DNA of 64,000 nucleotides from JANOSH01 sp031415695 (GCA_031415695.1 JANOSH010000022.1:62001-126000); one strand, 5' to 3'; counted from the stretch's first letter, positions 24,382 through 33,133 are shown. Program-made: numbers and translations. The notes: a model not told the origin generated them from the sequence alone.

Positions 24382-25956
24382 CTAGATCGTGAAGTACCCG
24401 GCGAGGTCGACGGCAAGGTGCGTGCCGGACTGCGTGAAGACAGCTACGGACTTTTGGGAGTCGACCGGCACTACAGCAGAGTTTGCGATGGTCTGGCCGC
24501 CGACCGGGTTGAGGTTGGATGAGGCACCTGGGGTGAGCGTTGCCCGAGCAGCTGCCTGGATGAAGCCAGCGGCGGTTACGTCAGTAGCGGTGATGTTGCT
24601 GAGGACCGCGGCGGTGGTGTTTGGAAGTCGACGAAACACAATGGGAACCTGCTGCCCGGCGACTGGCTTGCCTCCCTGATCGGTGATGGTCCAGTTGGTA
24701 GCGAAATCCAATCGGGTGTCGAGCACGCGTTCGGGTGTGAGCGCATGGAAGCGGCCGCCGTTGTTGGCTGGTGCCGGCGTGGTTTCCCCGGTAAAGAGCC
24801 CAATGACGTCGACGAGAAGGTCGCCGCCACCCGCGGAGTAGATCTCGATTGTGCCGGCCGCAGACACCGGTGCGACCACCATGTTCGGAATAGTTTGGCC
24901 ACTGAACTCGACGTTAAGGCTCGACGTTGCCCCGGGAACGAGGGCCCCACCGGCGGCGACCTGGACAAAGCCGGGTTGGGCGTTCACTGCGGTGACGTTG
25001 ACGATGGCCGCTGAAACCTGACCAGCAGGCAGTCCAAGCCCCAGCACCGACGCCGTGACGCTGCTACCGGCGGCTGGTGATGGGCCGGAATAGTTCTTGG
25101 GTGATGACGACCGGGTGTCGAGCACGCGGGTTGGTACACCAAGCCCGCGATAGCGGCCCGAGGTCTGGCCTGACCAGGTGTCCTGGAAGTAGCCGACAAC
25201 ATCGGCAAGGAGATGGGTTCCAGCCGCCGTGTACAGCGAAACCGAGCGATCAGCGCCGATGGGTGAGATCACCGAGTTGGCAATCGTTTGGTTTGCACTC
25301 ACGGCATTGATGTTCGACGATTGGCCGATAGTGTTGGCGCCCTTTGGAACTACCTGGACAAAGCCGGCGCCGGTTGTCTCGACAGCGGTGACGTTGAGCG
25401 CCACCGCGACTGCCTCGACGGGAACGAAGCCGGTCAGCGGAAGGTTCAGGAGCGCACCGGCTGCCGGCTTGGCACCCGAGTAGCCGGTCTGACCAGCTCC
25501 GCTGCGGGTGTCGAGCGCCCGACGGGGCGTGATGGGCGAATATGTAGCGCCGAAGTCCGGGAGATACCGCGGGCAAGCGTCCATTTTCTGCACGATCTTC
25601 ACGAATATTGGAGCGGGACCGACCGCTGCCGAGGTATCGCTCAATACAAAGGTGTATGCGTCGTTGACGGCTCCAAAGGTAGAGCTCTTGACGTTGCCTG
25701 CGGCCGGGTTGATCGATATTGGCCCGGTTCGCACGGTGGTTGTTCCTGGCGCGTCGGTGGAGTCGATGGCAAACTGCAGTCCGCCAGATGCTGAAGCCCC
25801 TGTCGCATTGGCCCGCACGCTGTACGAGTCGGTAGCGCAGGTCACGGTCTCGCTGTAAGCAATGTTGGAGTTCACGCTGGTGATATCGGCACCAGCTCGA
25901 GATGTTGGTACAAGCGCGCTAACAAACAAGACACCGAGTGCCGCTAGTCGTTTCAT
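24382..25956 (-). CDS. secreted protein with three tandem ~120-residue beta repeats
   Basis: A 524-residue exported protein. The signal peptide is about residues 1-22 (LAALGVLFVSALVPTSRAGA). After a 110-residue first domain come three repeats, each beginning with a [AV]LDTR motif (ALDTRSG, VLDTRSS, VLDTRLD). Each then shows a strand pattern ending in T-HLLADVVGYFQ, DLLVDVIGLFTG and THLAVDLAGYFTI. Each repeat also has an N-T-A-V/T segment and an Q-T-I-[AP]-N-[SM]-V segment. This repeat is widespread in secreted actinobacterial proteins; its function is unknown. The gene follows glmM by 25 bases with TAGAGGA upstream of the start, so it may be transcribed from the ribosomal/glmM unit. Confidence 0.85.
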   Translation of the reverse strand: MKRLAALGVLFVSALVPTSRAGADITSVNSNIAYSETVTCATDSYSVRANATGASASGGLQFAIDSTDAPGTTTVRTGPISINPAAGNVKSSTFGAVNDAYTFVLSDTSAAVGPAPIFVKIVQKMDACPRYLPDFGATYSPITPRRALDTRSGAGQTGYSGAKPAAGALLNLPLTGFVPVEAVAVALNVTAVETTGAGFVQVVPKGANTIGQSSNINAVSANQTIANSVISPIGADRSVSLYTAAGTHLLADVVGYFQDTWSGQTSGRYRGLGVPTRVLDTRSSSPKNYSGPSPAAGSSVTASVLGLGLPAGQVSAAIVNVTAVNAQPGFVQVAAGGALVPGATSSLNVEFSGQTIPNMVVAPVSAAGTIEIYSAGGGDLLVDVIGLFTGETTPAPANNGGRFHALTPERVLDTRLDFATNWTITDQGGKPVAGQQVPIVFRRLPNTTAAVLSNITATDVTAAGFIQAAARATLTPGASSNLNPVGGQTIANSAVVPVDSQKSVAVFTQSGTHLAVDLAGYFTI

Positions 25957-25981
25957 GTTTTGATTGTCCTCTAGGTGAAAG

Positions 25982-27301
25982 TTATTGAAGTTTCGGCGAA
26001 CCTAGTGCGTCGATGATGCGAAGAACAGCGTCGTTTGCATCATTCGCCGTTGGTGCTTCCACCATCACTCTCAGAAGCGGTTCAGTGCCACTTGTTCGTA
26101 CAAGCACTCGACCGTTCGCGCCCAGTTCGGCCTCGACCATCCGGATCGTCGGGGCAAGCCGGTCGAGGATCGTTGGATCCTTTTCGGCAAGTCGAACGTT
26201 TACTAGCAGTTGGGGAAGTTGAGTCATCGACGATGCCGCAAGATCTGCGAGTGACCGACCGGACCGACGAACCACATCGCACAGCGCCAGGCCCACAAGA
26301 AGCCCGTCGCCGGTCGACGCGAGGTCCCTCAAGATGACGTGACCGCTTTGTTCGCCTCCGATACAGAACCCTCCGGCATCGAGAGCATCGAGCACGTACC
26401 GATCGCCAACGGGCGTATCGATCACCGCGATGCCGATGGCCCCCATGGCCTGCCGGAACCCGAGGTTAGTCATTACGGTTACGACCACGGTGTCGTGACG
26501 CAATGTACCGCGCTCGTGCATGTCCCGGGCGAGAATGGCCATGATGTGGTCGCCGTCGACTGTCGCACCGTTTTCGTCAACGGCGATAAGACGGTCGGCG
26601 TCGCCGTCGAGAGCTAGCCCCAACTCGGCGCCAAGCTCGATGACTACCGCCGACAGATGAGCAGGGTGGGTGGCGCCACAGTGGTCGTTGATGTTGATTC
26701 CGTCGGGCGAGCAACCCACCTCGGTTACCACCGCTCCGAGCTTTCGCAGAATGCGCCCGGCTGACGGCGAAGCCGAACCATGTGCAGCGTCGACAACGAT
26801 GCGCAGACCGTCCAATCGGCGGCCAGCGAGCGAGTCGGTCACATGCGTCTCGTACCCGTCAATGTATTGGGTGGCTGACATGATGCGGCCCACGTGCGAG
26901 CCAGACAGCGTCGGCGCACCAAGGTCGACAAGTTGAGCCTCGATTGCCGATTCCACGTCATCAGCAAGCTTTCTGCCACCCACACCAAAGACCTTGATGC
27001 CGTTATCGGCGAAGGGATTGTGGCTGGCGGAAATCATGGCACCCGCAGCACCCAATGTTTCGGCCACGAACGCTACCGCCGGGGTCGCAACGACGCCCAG
27101 ACGCAACACGTCGACTCCCTCGCAGGCCAAACCTGCGGCGAAGGCCGACTCGAGTAGTGGTCCTGAGATGCGCGTGTCCATCCCGACTACTACCTGGCCG
27201 GGATTGAGAACACGTGCGACCGCACGGCCAAGCGCCAATGCAAACTCGGGGGTGAGGGCCGTATTGGCCACACCTCGCACGCCATCGGTGCCAAAGCGCA
27301 T
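25982..27301 (-). CDS. glmM: phosphoglucosamine mutase
   Basis: A 439-residue alpha-D-phosphohexomutase. MRFGTDGVRGVAN is the classic GlmM start. The phosphoserine loop is AGAMISASHNPFADNGIKVFG, the metal site is LALDGDADRLIAVDE, and the sugar-binding loop is CIGGEQSGHVI. The end has LVRTSGTEPLLRVMVEA. It converts glucosamine 6-phosphate to glucosamine 1-phosphate for UDP-GlcNAc, directly downstream in pathway of the GlmS-like protein encoded 1.7 kb away. It follows S9 by 24 bases. Confidence 0.97.
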   Translation of the reverse strand: MRFGTDGVRGVANTALTPEFALALGRAVARVLNPGQVVVGMDTRISGPLLESAFAAGLACEGVDVLRLGVVATPAVAFVAETLGAAGAMISASHNPFADNGIKVFGVGGRKLADDVESAIEAQLVDLGAPTLSGSHVGRIMSATQYIDGYETHVTDSLAGRRLDGLRIVVDAAHGSASPSAGRILRKLGAVVTEVGCSPDGININDHCGATHPAHLSAVVIELGAELGLALDGDADRLIAVDENGATVDGDHIMAILARDMHERGTLRHDTVVVTVMTNLGFRQAMGAIGIAVIDTPVGDRYVLDALDAGGFCIGGEQSGHVILRDLASTGDGLLVGLALCDVVRRSGRSLADLAASSMTQLPQLLVNVRLAEKDPTILDRLAPTIRMVEAELGANGRVLVRTSGTEPLLRVMVEAPTANDANDAVLRIIDALGSPKLQ

Positions 27302-27325
27302 GAGAGCCGCCCCGCTCGCTGCTGC

Positions 27326-27718
27326 TTAGCGCTTGGAGTACTGCGGTGCTTTACGGGCCTTCTTAAGGCCGTACTTCTTCGATTCCTTGGCCCGTGAGTC
27401 ACGCGTGAGCAGGCCGGCCTTCTTCAAGGCTCCACGCTGTTCGGGGTCGAGTTCAATGAGCGCACGGGCGATAGCCATACGCAGGGCTCCGGCCTGACCC
27501 GTAATGCCGCCGCCGTGCATGGTGGCATCGACGTCGTACGTCTCTTCGGTGCTGGTGATACGAAGACCTTCGGTAACCAACATTCGCTGGGTAGCCATCG
27601 GGAAGTAATCGTCGAAGGCGCGACCGTTTACGGAAACCTTGCCTGCGCCGGGGCGTAGACGGACACGAGCGACGGCTTCTTTACGACGACCGGTGGACTG
27701 AACGAGAGGCTGAGACAT
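27326..27718 (-). CDS. rpsI: 30S ribosomal protein S9
   Basis: About 130 residues, usual length. QSTGRRKEAVARVRLRPG, VNGRAFDDYFP, HGGGITGQAGALRMAIARAL and the C-terminal KAPQYSKR are diagnostic; the terminal Lys-Arg reaches the P-site tRNA. ATG 27718 (MSQPLVQSTG) is chosen; an in-frame ATG three codons upstream (27727) is possible. It follows L13 directly, the usual L13-S9 pair. Confidence 0.98.
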   Translation of the reverse strand: MSQPLVQSTGRRKEAVARVRLRPGAGKVSVNGRAFDDYFPMATQRMLVTEGLRITSTEETYDVDATMHGGGITGQAGALRMAIARALIELDPEQRGALKKAGLLTRDSRAKESKKYGLKKARKAPQYSKR

Positions 27719-27738
27719 GGTTGGCAATCGGCTTTCGG

Positions 27739-28185
27739 TCAGCGGGCCCGAGCGTGGGCGAATTCAAGAACGGTTGGCATCTGCGCAGCGTGAGGATGCG
27801 TGGGGCCGGGGTATACCTGCAACTTGGTCATGATCTGACGACCGAGCGGACCTTTGGGCACCATGCCAGCGACGGAGTTACGAACGGCGTCGGCGGGCTT
27901 GCGGTCAAGGAAGTGGGCGTAGGTCTCGCGCTTCAAGCCACCGGGATACCCGGAGTAGCTGAACACTTCCTTCTTGTCGGCCTTGCCCTTGGTGAGCACG
28001 ATCTTGGAGGCGTTGATGATAATGACGTGATCGCCAGTGTCCATGTGGGGAGCGAACATAGTCTTGTGCTTGCCGCGCAACACCCGAGCGACCTCGGTGC
28101 AGAGGCGACCGAGCACCAGGCCTTCGGCGTCGACTACGTGCCAGGCGCGGGTCACTTCGCTAGCTTTTGGAGAATACGTACGCAT
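27739..28185 (-). CDS. rplM: 50S ribosomal protein L13
   Basis: 148 residues from MRTYSPKASEVTRAWHVVDA. Family marks are GRLCTEVARVLRGKHK, DTGDHVIIINASKI, YSGYPGGLKRETYAHFLDRKP and MVPKGPLGRQIM. A GTG-led frame beginning at 28230 adds 15 residues without similarity and is rejected. A 55-base gap separates it from truA, so a separate promoter for L13-S9 is possible, though no clear box is seen. Confidence 0.98.
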   Translation of the reverse strand: MRTYSPKASEVTRAWHVVDAEGLVLGRLCTEVARVLRGKHKTMFAPHMDTGDHVIIINASKIVLTKGKADKKEVFSYSGYPGGLKRETYAHFLDRKPADAVRNSVAGMVPKGPLGRQIMTKLQVYPGPTHPHAAQMPTVLEFAHARAR

Positions 28186-28240
28186 GAGAACGACTTTCCG
28201 TCGGTCGACCCACGGGGGCCGACAAACCAACCTGTACAGG

Positions 28241-29146
28241 TTAGGGCGAATTAGGCGTCAGCGGCAAACGCAACCGGGTCCCATCGTAGCCGACCTCCCA
28301 GAGACACAGACCATGGGGCGGGGCTACCTGGCCCGCTCTCGACCGGTCGAGCGACCCAATGATGTCGAGCATGTCATCAGCAAGCAGTTTTCCGAGGCCC
28401 ACATCGACGAGTGTGCCGACGATTGATCGGACCATGTTGTGGCAAAAGGCGCTCCCGACAATCTCGAAGCAGACAAGGTCATCGTCGAGCGCCGACCAGG
28501 TAGCGCTCAGCACACGTCGTACAAGCGAGACCGGCTCGTCGCTCTTGGGACGCTTGCAAAACGCCGAGAAGTCATGCTCGCCAATGAACGGGAGTGTTGC
28601 GAGTTCCAGTTGATGGAACGCAAGGGCGTGAGGCACATGCCAGGTAGTCGCAGCGAGAAATGGGCTTGGCAACGCTCGATTCAGAATCGTGTATCGATAC
28701 CGGCGTGACGTAGCCGAGAACCGAGCGCTGAAGTCGTCGTCGCACCACTCGGCGCTGCGAACCACAATCGTCGGCGCACAGAGCCCGTTGAGGCTGCGCT
28801 GAAGACGCACGAGGTCAGTGCCAGACGCAGCGTCGAAGGACACCACCTGCCCCCACGCATGCACGCCAGCGTCAGTACGACCTGCCCCGGTCACTACGAC
28901 AGGAATCCGCAGCACTCGTTCTAAGGCCGCCCCGAGCGTTCCTGAAACGGTCGCGACGCCAGCGTTTGTTGCGAAGCCGTGAAACGCGCCACCGTCGTAG
29001 CCCAGCACCATCTTCACGCGCCCGGTGCCCGCCCCCGTAACGCGGTGGAGCGGCGCCTCGGGCGCCGCTCCTGGGTCCACCAAGCTGCTGGTGGCTACTT
29101 TGGGGTTCGAGCTCTGCTCGGTGATGCCCAACTCGGTTGGGGTCAC
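28241..29146 (-). CDS. truA: tRNA pseudouridine synthase A
   Basis: 301 residues. The catalytic Asp is in VTGAGRTDAGVHAWGQVVSFD. LGYDGGAFHGFATNAGV, FSARFSATSRRYRYTILN, FCKRP and FCHNMVRSIVGTLVDVG are TruA motifs. It makes pseudouridine at tRNA positions 38-40. The GTG at 29146 overlaps the L17 stop; an alternative start nearer GRVKMVLGYDG would remove a variable 40-residue lead. It is joined to the rpoA-L17 block, as in many bacteria. Confidence 0.95.
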   Translation of the reverse strand: MTPTELGITEQSSNPKVATSSLVDPGAAPEAPLHRVTGAGTGRVKMVLGYDGGAFHGFATNAGVATVSGTLGAALERVLRIPVVVTGAGRTDAGVHAWGQVVSFDAASGTDLVRLQRSLNGLCAPTIVVRSAEWCDDDFSARFSATSRRYRYTILNRALPSPFLAATTWHVPHALAFHQLELATLPFIGEHDFSAFCKRPKSDEPVSLVRRVLSATWSALDDDLVCFEIVGSAFCHNMVRSIVGTLVDVGLGKLLADDMLDIIGSLDRSRAGQVAPPHGLCLWEVGYDGTRLRLPLTPNSP

Positions 29147-29514
29147 ACCAGTTCGATGCGCGCCATAGGTGCGTTGTCACCATGGCGAGGGCCGAGCTTC
29201 AGGATGCGGGTATAGCCGCCCTGTCGATCGGCATATCGAGGCGCAACGTCGTTGACCAGTTTGTGGGTCATTTCGATGTCGCCGAGATACGACTGGATGG
29301 AGCGAATCCGATGCACTCGCATTGGGTCGCCCTCGCCAGCTTTGCGGGCCTTGGTGATGAGTTTCTCGGCGATCGGACGAATGGCCTTGGCCTTCGCCTC
29401 GGTCGTGACGATCCCTTCGGCTGCAAACAGCGACGCACACAGGTTGGCAAGCATGAGCCGCTGGTGAGCAGCCGAGCCGCCGAAGCGCTTTGATTTCTTA
29501 GGTGTTGCTGGCAT
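29143..29514 (-). CDS. rplQ: 50S ribosomal protein L17
   Basis: 123 residues. The RFGGSAAHQRLMLANLCASLFAAEGIVTTEAKAKA segment (AAHQRLML is the core) and the end YTRILKLGPRHGDNAPMARIEL are typical. It is somewhat modified at the N-terminus (MPATPKKSKRFGG instead of MRHR..KLGR). Located right after rpoA, 17 bases downstream, and overlapping truA by 4. Confidence 0.97.
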   Translation of the reverse strand: MPATPKKSKRFGGSAAHQRLMLANLCASLFAAEGIVTTEAKAKAIRPIAEKLITKARKAGEGDPMRVHRIRSIQSYLGDIEMTHKLVNDVAPRYADRQGGYTRILKLGPRHGDNAPMARIELV

Positions 29515-29531
29515 GACGGATTCTCCCTATG

Positions 29532-30464
29532 TCAGCTGCGGAGCTGAAGACCGCGCTCATCGAGCTTGGCCTTCACCTCATCGAGCGACTTCTGACCGAA
29601 GTTAGTGATGTTGAGCAAATCTTCCTCGTTGCGGGTGAGGAGTTCACCAATGGTGTTCACCTGGGCCCGCTTGAGGCAGTTGCGAGGACGCTCAGACAGA
29701 TCGAGGTCTTCGATGGGTAGTTCAAGGTCAGGCGACGTGGAACTGGCACCGGCGATTTCACCAAGTTCGAGACGTGGTGCGGTCTCGCTCATTCCAGCGA
29801 CCAAGTCGACGAGCGAGCGCAGCGTTGCGCCTGCCGAGGCAAGTGCGTCCTTCGGCGCAATAGAGCCGTCGGTCTCGACATCGAGGATGAGGCGGTCGTA
29901 GTTGGTGCTCTGCTCGACACGGGTGGGTTCAACAGCGAACGTCACTCGGCGCACCGGCGAGAAGATGGCGTCGATCGGGATGATACCGATGGTGCGTGTG
30001 CTGGCATCACGATCGGCCGACATATACCCGCGGCCGGCCTCGACCGTGAGGTCAACAGCGAGTCGACCCTTGGTGTTGATGCTGGCAATTCGCTGTTCAG
30101 GGTTGAGGATCTCGAGATCGGCAGGTAACCGAATGTCTCCGGCGCGAACATCGGCCGGTCCCCGAACGTCGAGACGAACAATGATGGGATCATCCGAATG
30201 GGAGACCACAACAATGTCTTTCAAGTTCAAAATGATGTCGGTGACGTCCTCGGCGATACCGGGGATGGTGTCGAATTCGTGGAGCGCATCATCGAACCGA
30301 ACGGTCGTGATTGCGGCGCCGGGAATGGACGAAAGCAGTGTTCGACGTAAGGAGTTACCGATCGTGAACCCGAAACCTGGTTCGAGTGGTCCGATCGAAA
30401 ACTTCTGACGGTTTCCTTCTGGTTCGCCGATTGCCTCGACGACAGGGCGTTGGATGACAAGCAT
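29532..30464 (-). CDS. rpoA: DNA-directed RNA polymerase subunit alpha
   Basis: 310 residues. The N-terminal dimerisation domain shows FSIGPLEPGFGFTIGNSLRRTLLSSIPGAA and VDAIFSPVRRVTFAVEPTRV. A flexible linker of about 30 residues (GASSTSPDLELPIEDL) leads to the C-terminal domain, with LDLSERPRNCLKRAQVNTIG, LLNITNFGQKSLDEVKAKL. It is the assembly platform of RNA polymerase and contacts UP elements and activators. Position after S4 is standard. Confidence 0.98.
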   Translation of the reverse strand: MLVIQRPVVEAIGEPEGNRQKFSIGPLEPGFGFTIGNSLRRTLLSSIPGAAITTVRFDDALHEFDTIPGIAEDVTDIILNLKDIVVVSHSDDPIIVRLDVRGPADVRAGDIRLPADLEILNPEQRIASINTKGRLAVDLTVEAGRGYMSADRDASTRTIGIIPIDAIFSPVRRVTFAVEPTRVEQSTNYDRLILDVETDGSIAPKDALASAGATLRSLVDLVAGMSETAPRLELGEIAGASSTSPDLELPIEDLDLSERPRNCLKRAQVNTIGELLTRNEEDLLNITNFGQKSLDEVKAKLDERGLQLRS

Positions 30465-30476
30465 GTCGACCTCGTT

Positions 30477-31103
30477 TTACTTGGAGTAGAGCTCGACGAT
30501 GAGCTGCTCTCGGACCGGAATATCGATCTGGGCGCGCTGTGGAATGTCTCGCACGGTTACTGACTGGCCACCGTCGCCGGCATCGAGCCAACCAGGAAGC
30601 TGACGGTCAAGGGTGTCCATGTTCTGACGAACGACGATCATCGCCTTCGCCTTCTCGGACAGTGTGACTACCTCGCCCTTGCGCACCTGATAGCTCGGAA
30701 TGGTGACCCGCTTGCCATTGACACGAATGTGGCCGTGGCGAACGAGTTGGCGAGCCTGGGAGCGGCTAGCACCCCAACCGGCGCGGAATGACACGTTGTC
30801 GAGTCGAACTTCCAGAAGGCGAAGCAGGTTCTCGCCCGATGGCCCTGCCTGGCGCACGGCCTCGGTGTAGGTCTTCTTGAACTGCTTTTCCATAAGGCCA
30901 TAGATACGACGGGCCTTTTGCTTCTCACGAAGCTGCGTTAGATACTCCGAACCCTGCTGGCGACGGCTACGGCCGTGATCACCTGGCGGGAACGGACGAC
31001 GCTCCATTGGGCATTTCATCGTGTCGCACTTGGTGCCCTTCAAGAAGAGCTTGGTGCGCTCACGGCGACACAAACGACAAACGGGACCGGTATACCGAGC
31101 CAT
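30477..31103 (-). CDS. rpsD: 30S ribosomal protein S4, zinc-binding form
   Basis: 208 residues. Cys9, Cys12, Cys26 and Cys31 (VCRLCRRE ... KCDTMKCPMERR) form the zinc site of the C+ type, absent in C- paralogs. The S4 domain is at LLRLLEVRLDNVSFRAG and RQLVRHGHIRVNGKRV. S4 nucleates 30S assembly by binding 16S rRNA. It follows S11 with a 1-base gap. Confidence 0.98.
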   Translation of the reverse strand: MARYTGPVCRLCRRERTKLFLKGTKCDTMKCPMERRPFPPGDHGRSRRQQGSEYLTQLREKQKARRIYGLMEKQFKKTYTEAVRQAGPSGENLLRLLEVRLDNVSFRAGWGASRSQARQLVRHGHIRVNGKRVTIPSYQVRKGEVVTLSEKAKAMIVVRQNMDTLDRQLPGWLDAGDGGQSVTVRDIPQRAQIDIPVREQLIVELYSK

Positions 31104-31104
31104 G

Positions 31105-31503
31105 TCAGACCCTCCGACGCTTTGGCTGGCGGCAACCGTTGTGAGGCACAGGAGTTACATCCTTGATGCCCGACACTTCGATGCCCAACTGCTGAATAGA
31201 ACGAATAGCGGTCTCGCGGCCGGATCCGGGACCCTTGACCAGAACTTCAACCTTGCGAAGGCCATGCTCCATTGCTGCGCGGCCTGCCTTCTCGGCTGCC
31301 ATCTGGGCAGCGAACGGCGTTGACTTGCGCGAGCCTTTGAAGCCCACGTTGCCAGCTGAGGCCCACGAGATCACGTTGCCGGTGGCATCGGTAATCGACA
31401 CGATGGTGTTGTTGAACGAGCTCTTGATGTGCACGACCCCGTAGGCGACGTTCTTTCGCTCTTTTTTGCGGGGGCGTCGGCCGCCCGGCTTTGGCTTCGC
31501 CAT
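31105..31503 (-). CDS. rpsK: 30S ribosomal protein S11
   Basis: 132 residues. Basic lead MAKPKPGGRRPRKKERK, then GVVHIKSSFNNTIVSITD, ISWASAGNVGFKGSRKSTPFAAQ, and the end SGIKDVTPVPHNGCRQPKRRRV are all characteristic of the 30S platform protein. It is 3 bases after S13. Confidence 0.98.
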   Translation of the reverse strand: MAKPKPGGRRPRKKERKNVAYGVVHIKSSFNNTIVSITDATGNVISWASAGNVGFKGSRKSTPFAAQMAAEKAGRAAMEHGLRKVEVLVKGPGSGRETAIRSIQQLGIEVSGIKDVTPVPHNGCRQPKRRRV

Positions 31504-31506
31504 GGT

Positions 31507-31887
31507 TTACTTCCTCACAGCCTTCTTCTTGTTGGCAACGGTTCGCTTTGGTCCCTTACGGCCACGAGCGTTGGTACGAGTGCGCTGGCCCCGGACGGGC
31601 AGGCCCTTACGGTGGCGGATGCCTTGGTAACAACCAATTTCGATCTTGCGCTTGATGTCCTGGGAGATCTCTCGGCGCAGGTCGCCTTCGACAGTGAGGT
31701 TGGTGTCGATCCACTTGCGGATAAGGTCGACTTCAGCCTCGGTCATGTTGCGAACCCGCTGATTGGGGTCGAGACCAGTGTCTGAGCAGATCTTCTGGGA
31801 GGTGGGCTTACCAACTCCGAAGATATAGGTAAGACTAATCTCCAGCCGCTTTTCACGCGGGATGTCGATTCCAGCAATACGTGCCAT
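31507..31887 (-). CDS. rpsM: 30S ribosomal protein S13
   Basis: 126 residues. MARIAGIDIPREKRLEISLTYIFGVG is the standard start, ISQDIKRKIEIGCYQGIRHRKGLPVRGQRT the 16S head-binding part, and GRKGPKRTVANKKKAVRK the basic tail that reaches tRNA and the B1 bridge. It is preceded by L36 with a 15-base gap. Confidence 0.98.
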   Translation of the reverse strand: MARIAGIDIPREKRLEISLTYIFGVGKPTSQKICSDTGLDPNQRVRNMTEAEVDLIRKWIDTNLTVEGDLRREISQDIKRKIEIGCYQGIRHRKGLPVRGQRTRTNARGRKGPKRTVANKKKAVRK

Positions 31888-31902
31888 GGATGTGTACCTT
31901 CC

Positions 31903-32016
31903 TCAGCCCTGGCGCTGCTTGTGCTTGGGCGTTGTGCAAATAACCATGACACGACCGTGCCGTCGAATGACCTTGCACTTGTCGCAAATGGGCTTCACGC
32001 TGGGCTTGACCTTCAT
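31903..32016 (-). CDS. rpmJ: 50S ribosomal protein L36, zinc-binding form
   Basis: A 37-residue gene. Translation of 32016 to 31903 gives MKVKPSVKPICDKCKVIRR, then HGRVMVICTTPKHKQRQG. Cys11, Cys14, Cys27 and His32 make the zinc ribbon of the C+ form. Position between infA and S13 is standard. Confidence 0.97.
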   Translation of the reverse strand: MKVKPSVKPICDKCKVIRRHGRVMVICTTPKHKQRQG

Positions 32017-32045
32017 CGAGTTGTCTTTCGGCTTTGACTAAAGGG

Positions 32046-32270
32046 CTATTTGTAGCGGTACGTAATACGACCACGGTTGAGGTCGTACGGAGTGAGCTCT
32101 ACCTGGACACGATCGCCCGGCAGGATGCGGATGTAGTGAGTACGCATCTTGCCTGAAATATGGGCGAGAACTTTGTGGCCGTTCTCCAGTTCAACTCGGA
32201 ACACGGCATTCGGAAGAGACTCTTGAATGGTCCCTTCCAGCACGATCGCATCGTCTTTTTGCTTAGGCAG
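32046..32270 (-). CDS. infA: translation initiation factor IF-1, apparent CTG start
   Basis: An S1-like OB-fold protein. The conserved part ESLPNAVFRVELENGHKVLA, HISGKMRTHYIRILPGD and LNRGRITYRYK ends as every IF-1 does. IF-1 normally opens with M-A-K-K-x-x-x-I-x-x-E-G-T. Here the frame contains P-K-Q-K-D-D-A-I-V-L-E-G-T with no ATG, GTG or TTG before it except an internal GTG at 32243, which would remove ten conserved-length residues. The codon one step before the PKQK segment is CTG (32270-32268), 7 nt after GAGGAG. Starting there gives 74 residues, the usual size (72-74). ATT at 32276 is too close to the ribosome site. The CTG start is inferred from spacing and length. Confidence 0.9.
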   Translation of the reverse strand: MPKQKDDAIVLEGTIQESLPNAVFRVELENGHKVLAHISGKMRTHYIRILPGDRVQVELTPYDLNRGRITYRYK

Positions 32271-32277
32271 GGCAATA

Positions 32278-32283
32278 CTCCTC
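32278..32283 (-). promoter_or_regulatory. Shine-Dalgarno sequence deciding the infA start
   Basis: GAGGAG on the minus strand, 7 nt (TATTGCC) before the CTG at 32270. It is the best ribosome-binding site in the neighbourhood. The internal GTG at 32243 has no purine-rich sequence at a suitable distance. Confidence 0.7.
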
Positions 32284-32389
32284 GGAGAGAGACAAGGGGG
32301 TAGTCGCCGAGCACCACACTAGGGTGCCAATGAGGCGGCTCACCATGCTACCAACTGCAGAGGTAACCCGCCAAGTCTCAAGAAAGGCG

Positions 32390-33133
32390 TCATCCGTTCG
32401 CCAGCCGTTTCTTCGTTCGGTCCACAGCGGCGATCACTCTGGCGTACACATCGTTCGGATCACCAACACCATTCACAACGGTCAGTAAGCCATACCCCTG
32501 GTAGTAGTCGAGCAGCGGCCGTGTTTGCTCCTCGTACAGGTCGAGCCGCCGATTGATTGCCGCTGGTTTGTCATCGTCTCGGGCAATCACGTCGCCACCG
32601 CAAACGTCACAGGTCCACGGCTGACGTTCCCGACCCGAGTCGATGTAGTTGGTCTGGCAGTCGCGACAAAAGCGTCGGACGGTCAGGCGAGCCAGCACCA
32701 ATTCGCGCGGCACGTCGAGATCGATGACGGCGTCAACCGGGGAACGTGCTGTCAGGGCACCCAATGCCTCGGCTTGGGGCACGGTTCGGGGAAAACCGTC
32801 GAGCAGCCATCCTCGCCCTCGGGCGTCGGGACGCGACAAGCGTTCATCGACAATGCCGATCATGATTTCGTCGGAGACAAGTCCGCCCGACTCCATGATC
32901 TCTTGAGCGCGCACCCCGAGCTCAGTTCGTTCGGCGACTGCGGCGCGCAAGATATCGCCGGTGGAAATATGCGGAACCGCATAGTGGTGCGACAGCCGGG
33001 TGCACTGCGTGCCCTTGCCGGAGCCCTGCCGACCAAGGATGATGAGTCGGGCCCCAGGAATCACGAAACGATCACCATGGCGAGGACTGTAGTTGTCACC
33101 GCTGAAGCCAGGCGCTTCGTGGCGGCCGAACAA
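32390..33133 (-). CDS. adk: adenylate kinase, zinc-lid type
   Basis: Up to 247 residues. P-loop LIILGRQGSGKGTQCTRLS, STGDILRAAV, GWLLDGFPRTVPQAEAL and the LID with two Cys pairs (FCRDCQ and TCDVCGG) are clear. It balances AMP, ADP and ATP. A start at ATG 33133, directly after secY, adds 26 residues before the P-loop strand. A GTG at 33064 (VIPGARLIILG) gives the usual N-terminus and is equally likely. A 119-base gap to infA replaces the map gene often found there. Confidence 0.95.
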   Translation of the reverse strand: MFGRHEAPGFSGDNYSPRHGDRFVIPGARLIILGRQGSGKGTQCTRLSHHYAVPHISTGDILRAAVAERTELGVRAQEIMESGGLVSDEIMIGIVDERLSRPDARGRGWLLDGFPRTVPQAEALGALTARSPVDAVIDLDVPRELVLARLTVRRFCRDCQTNYIDSGRERQPWTCDVCGGDVIARDDDKPAAINRRLDLYEEQTRPLLDYYQGYGLLTVVNGVGDPNDVYARVIAAVDRTKKRLANG

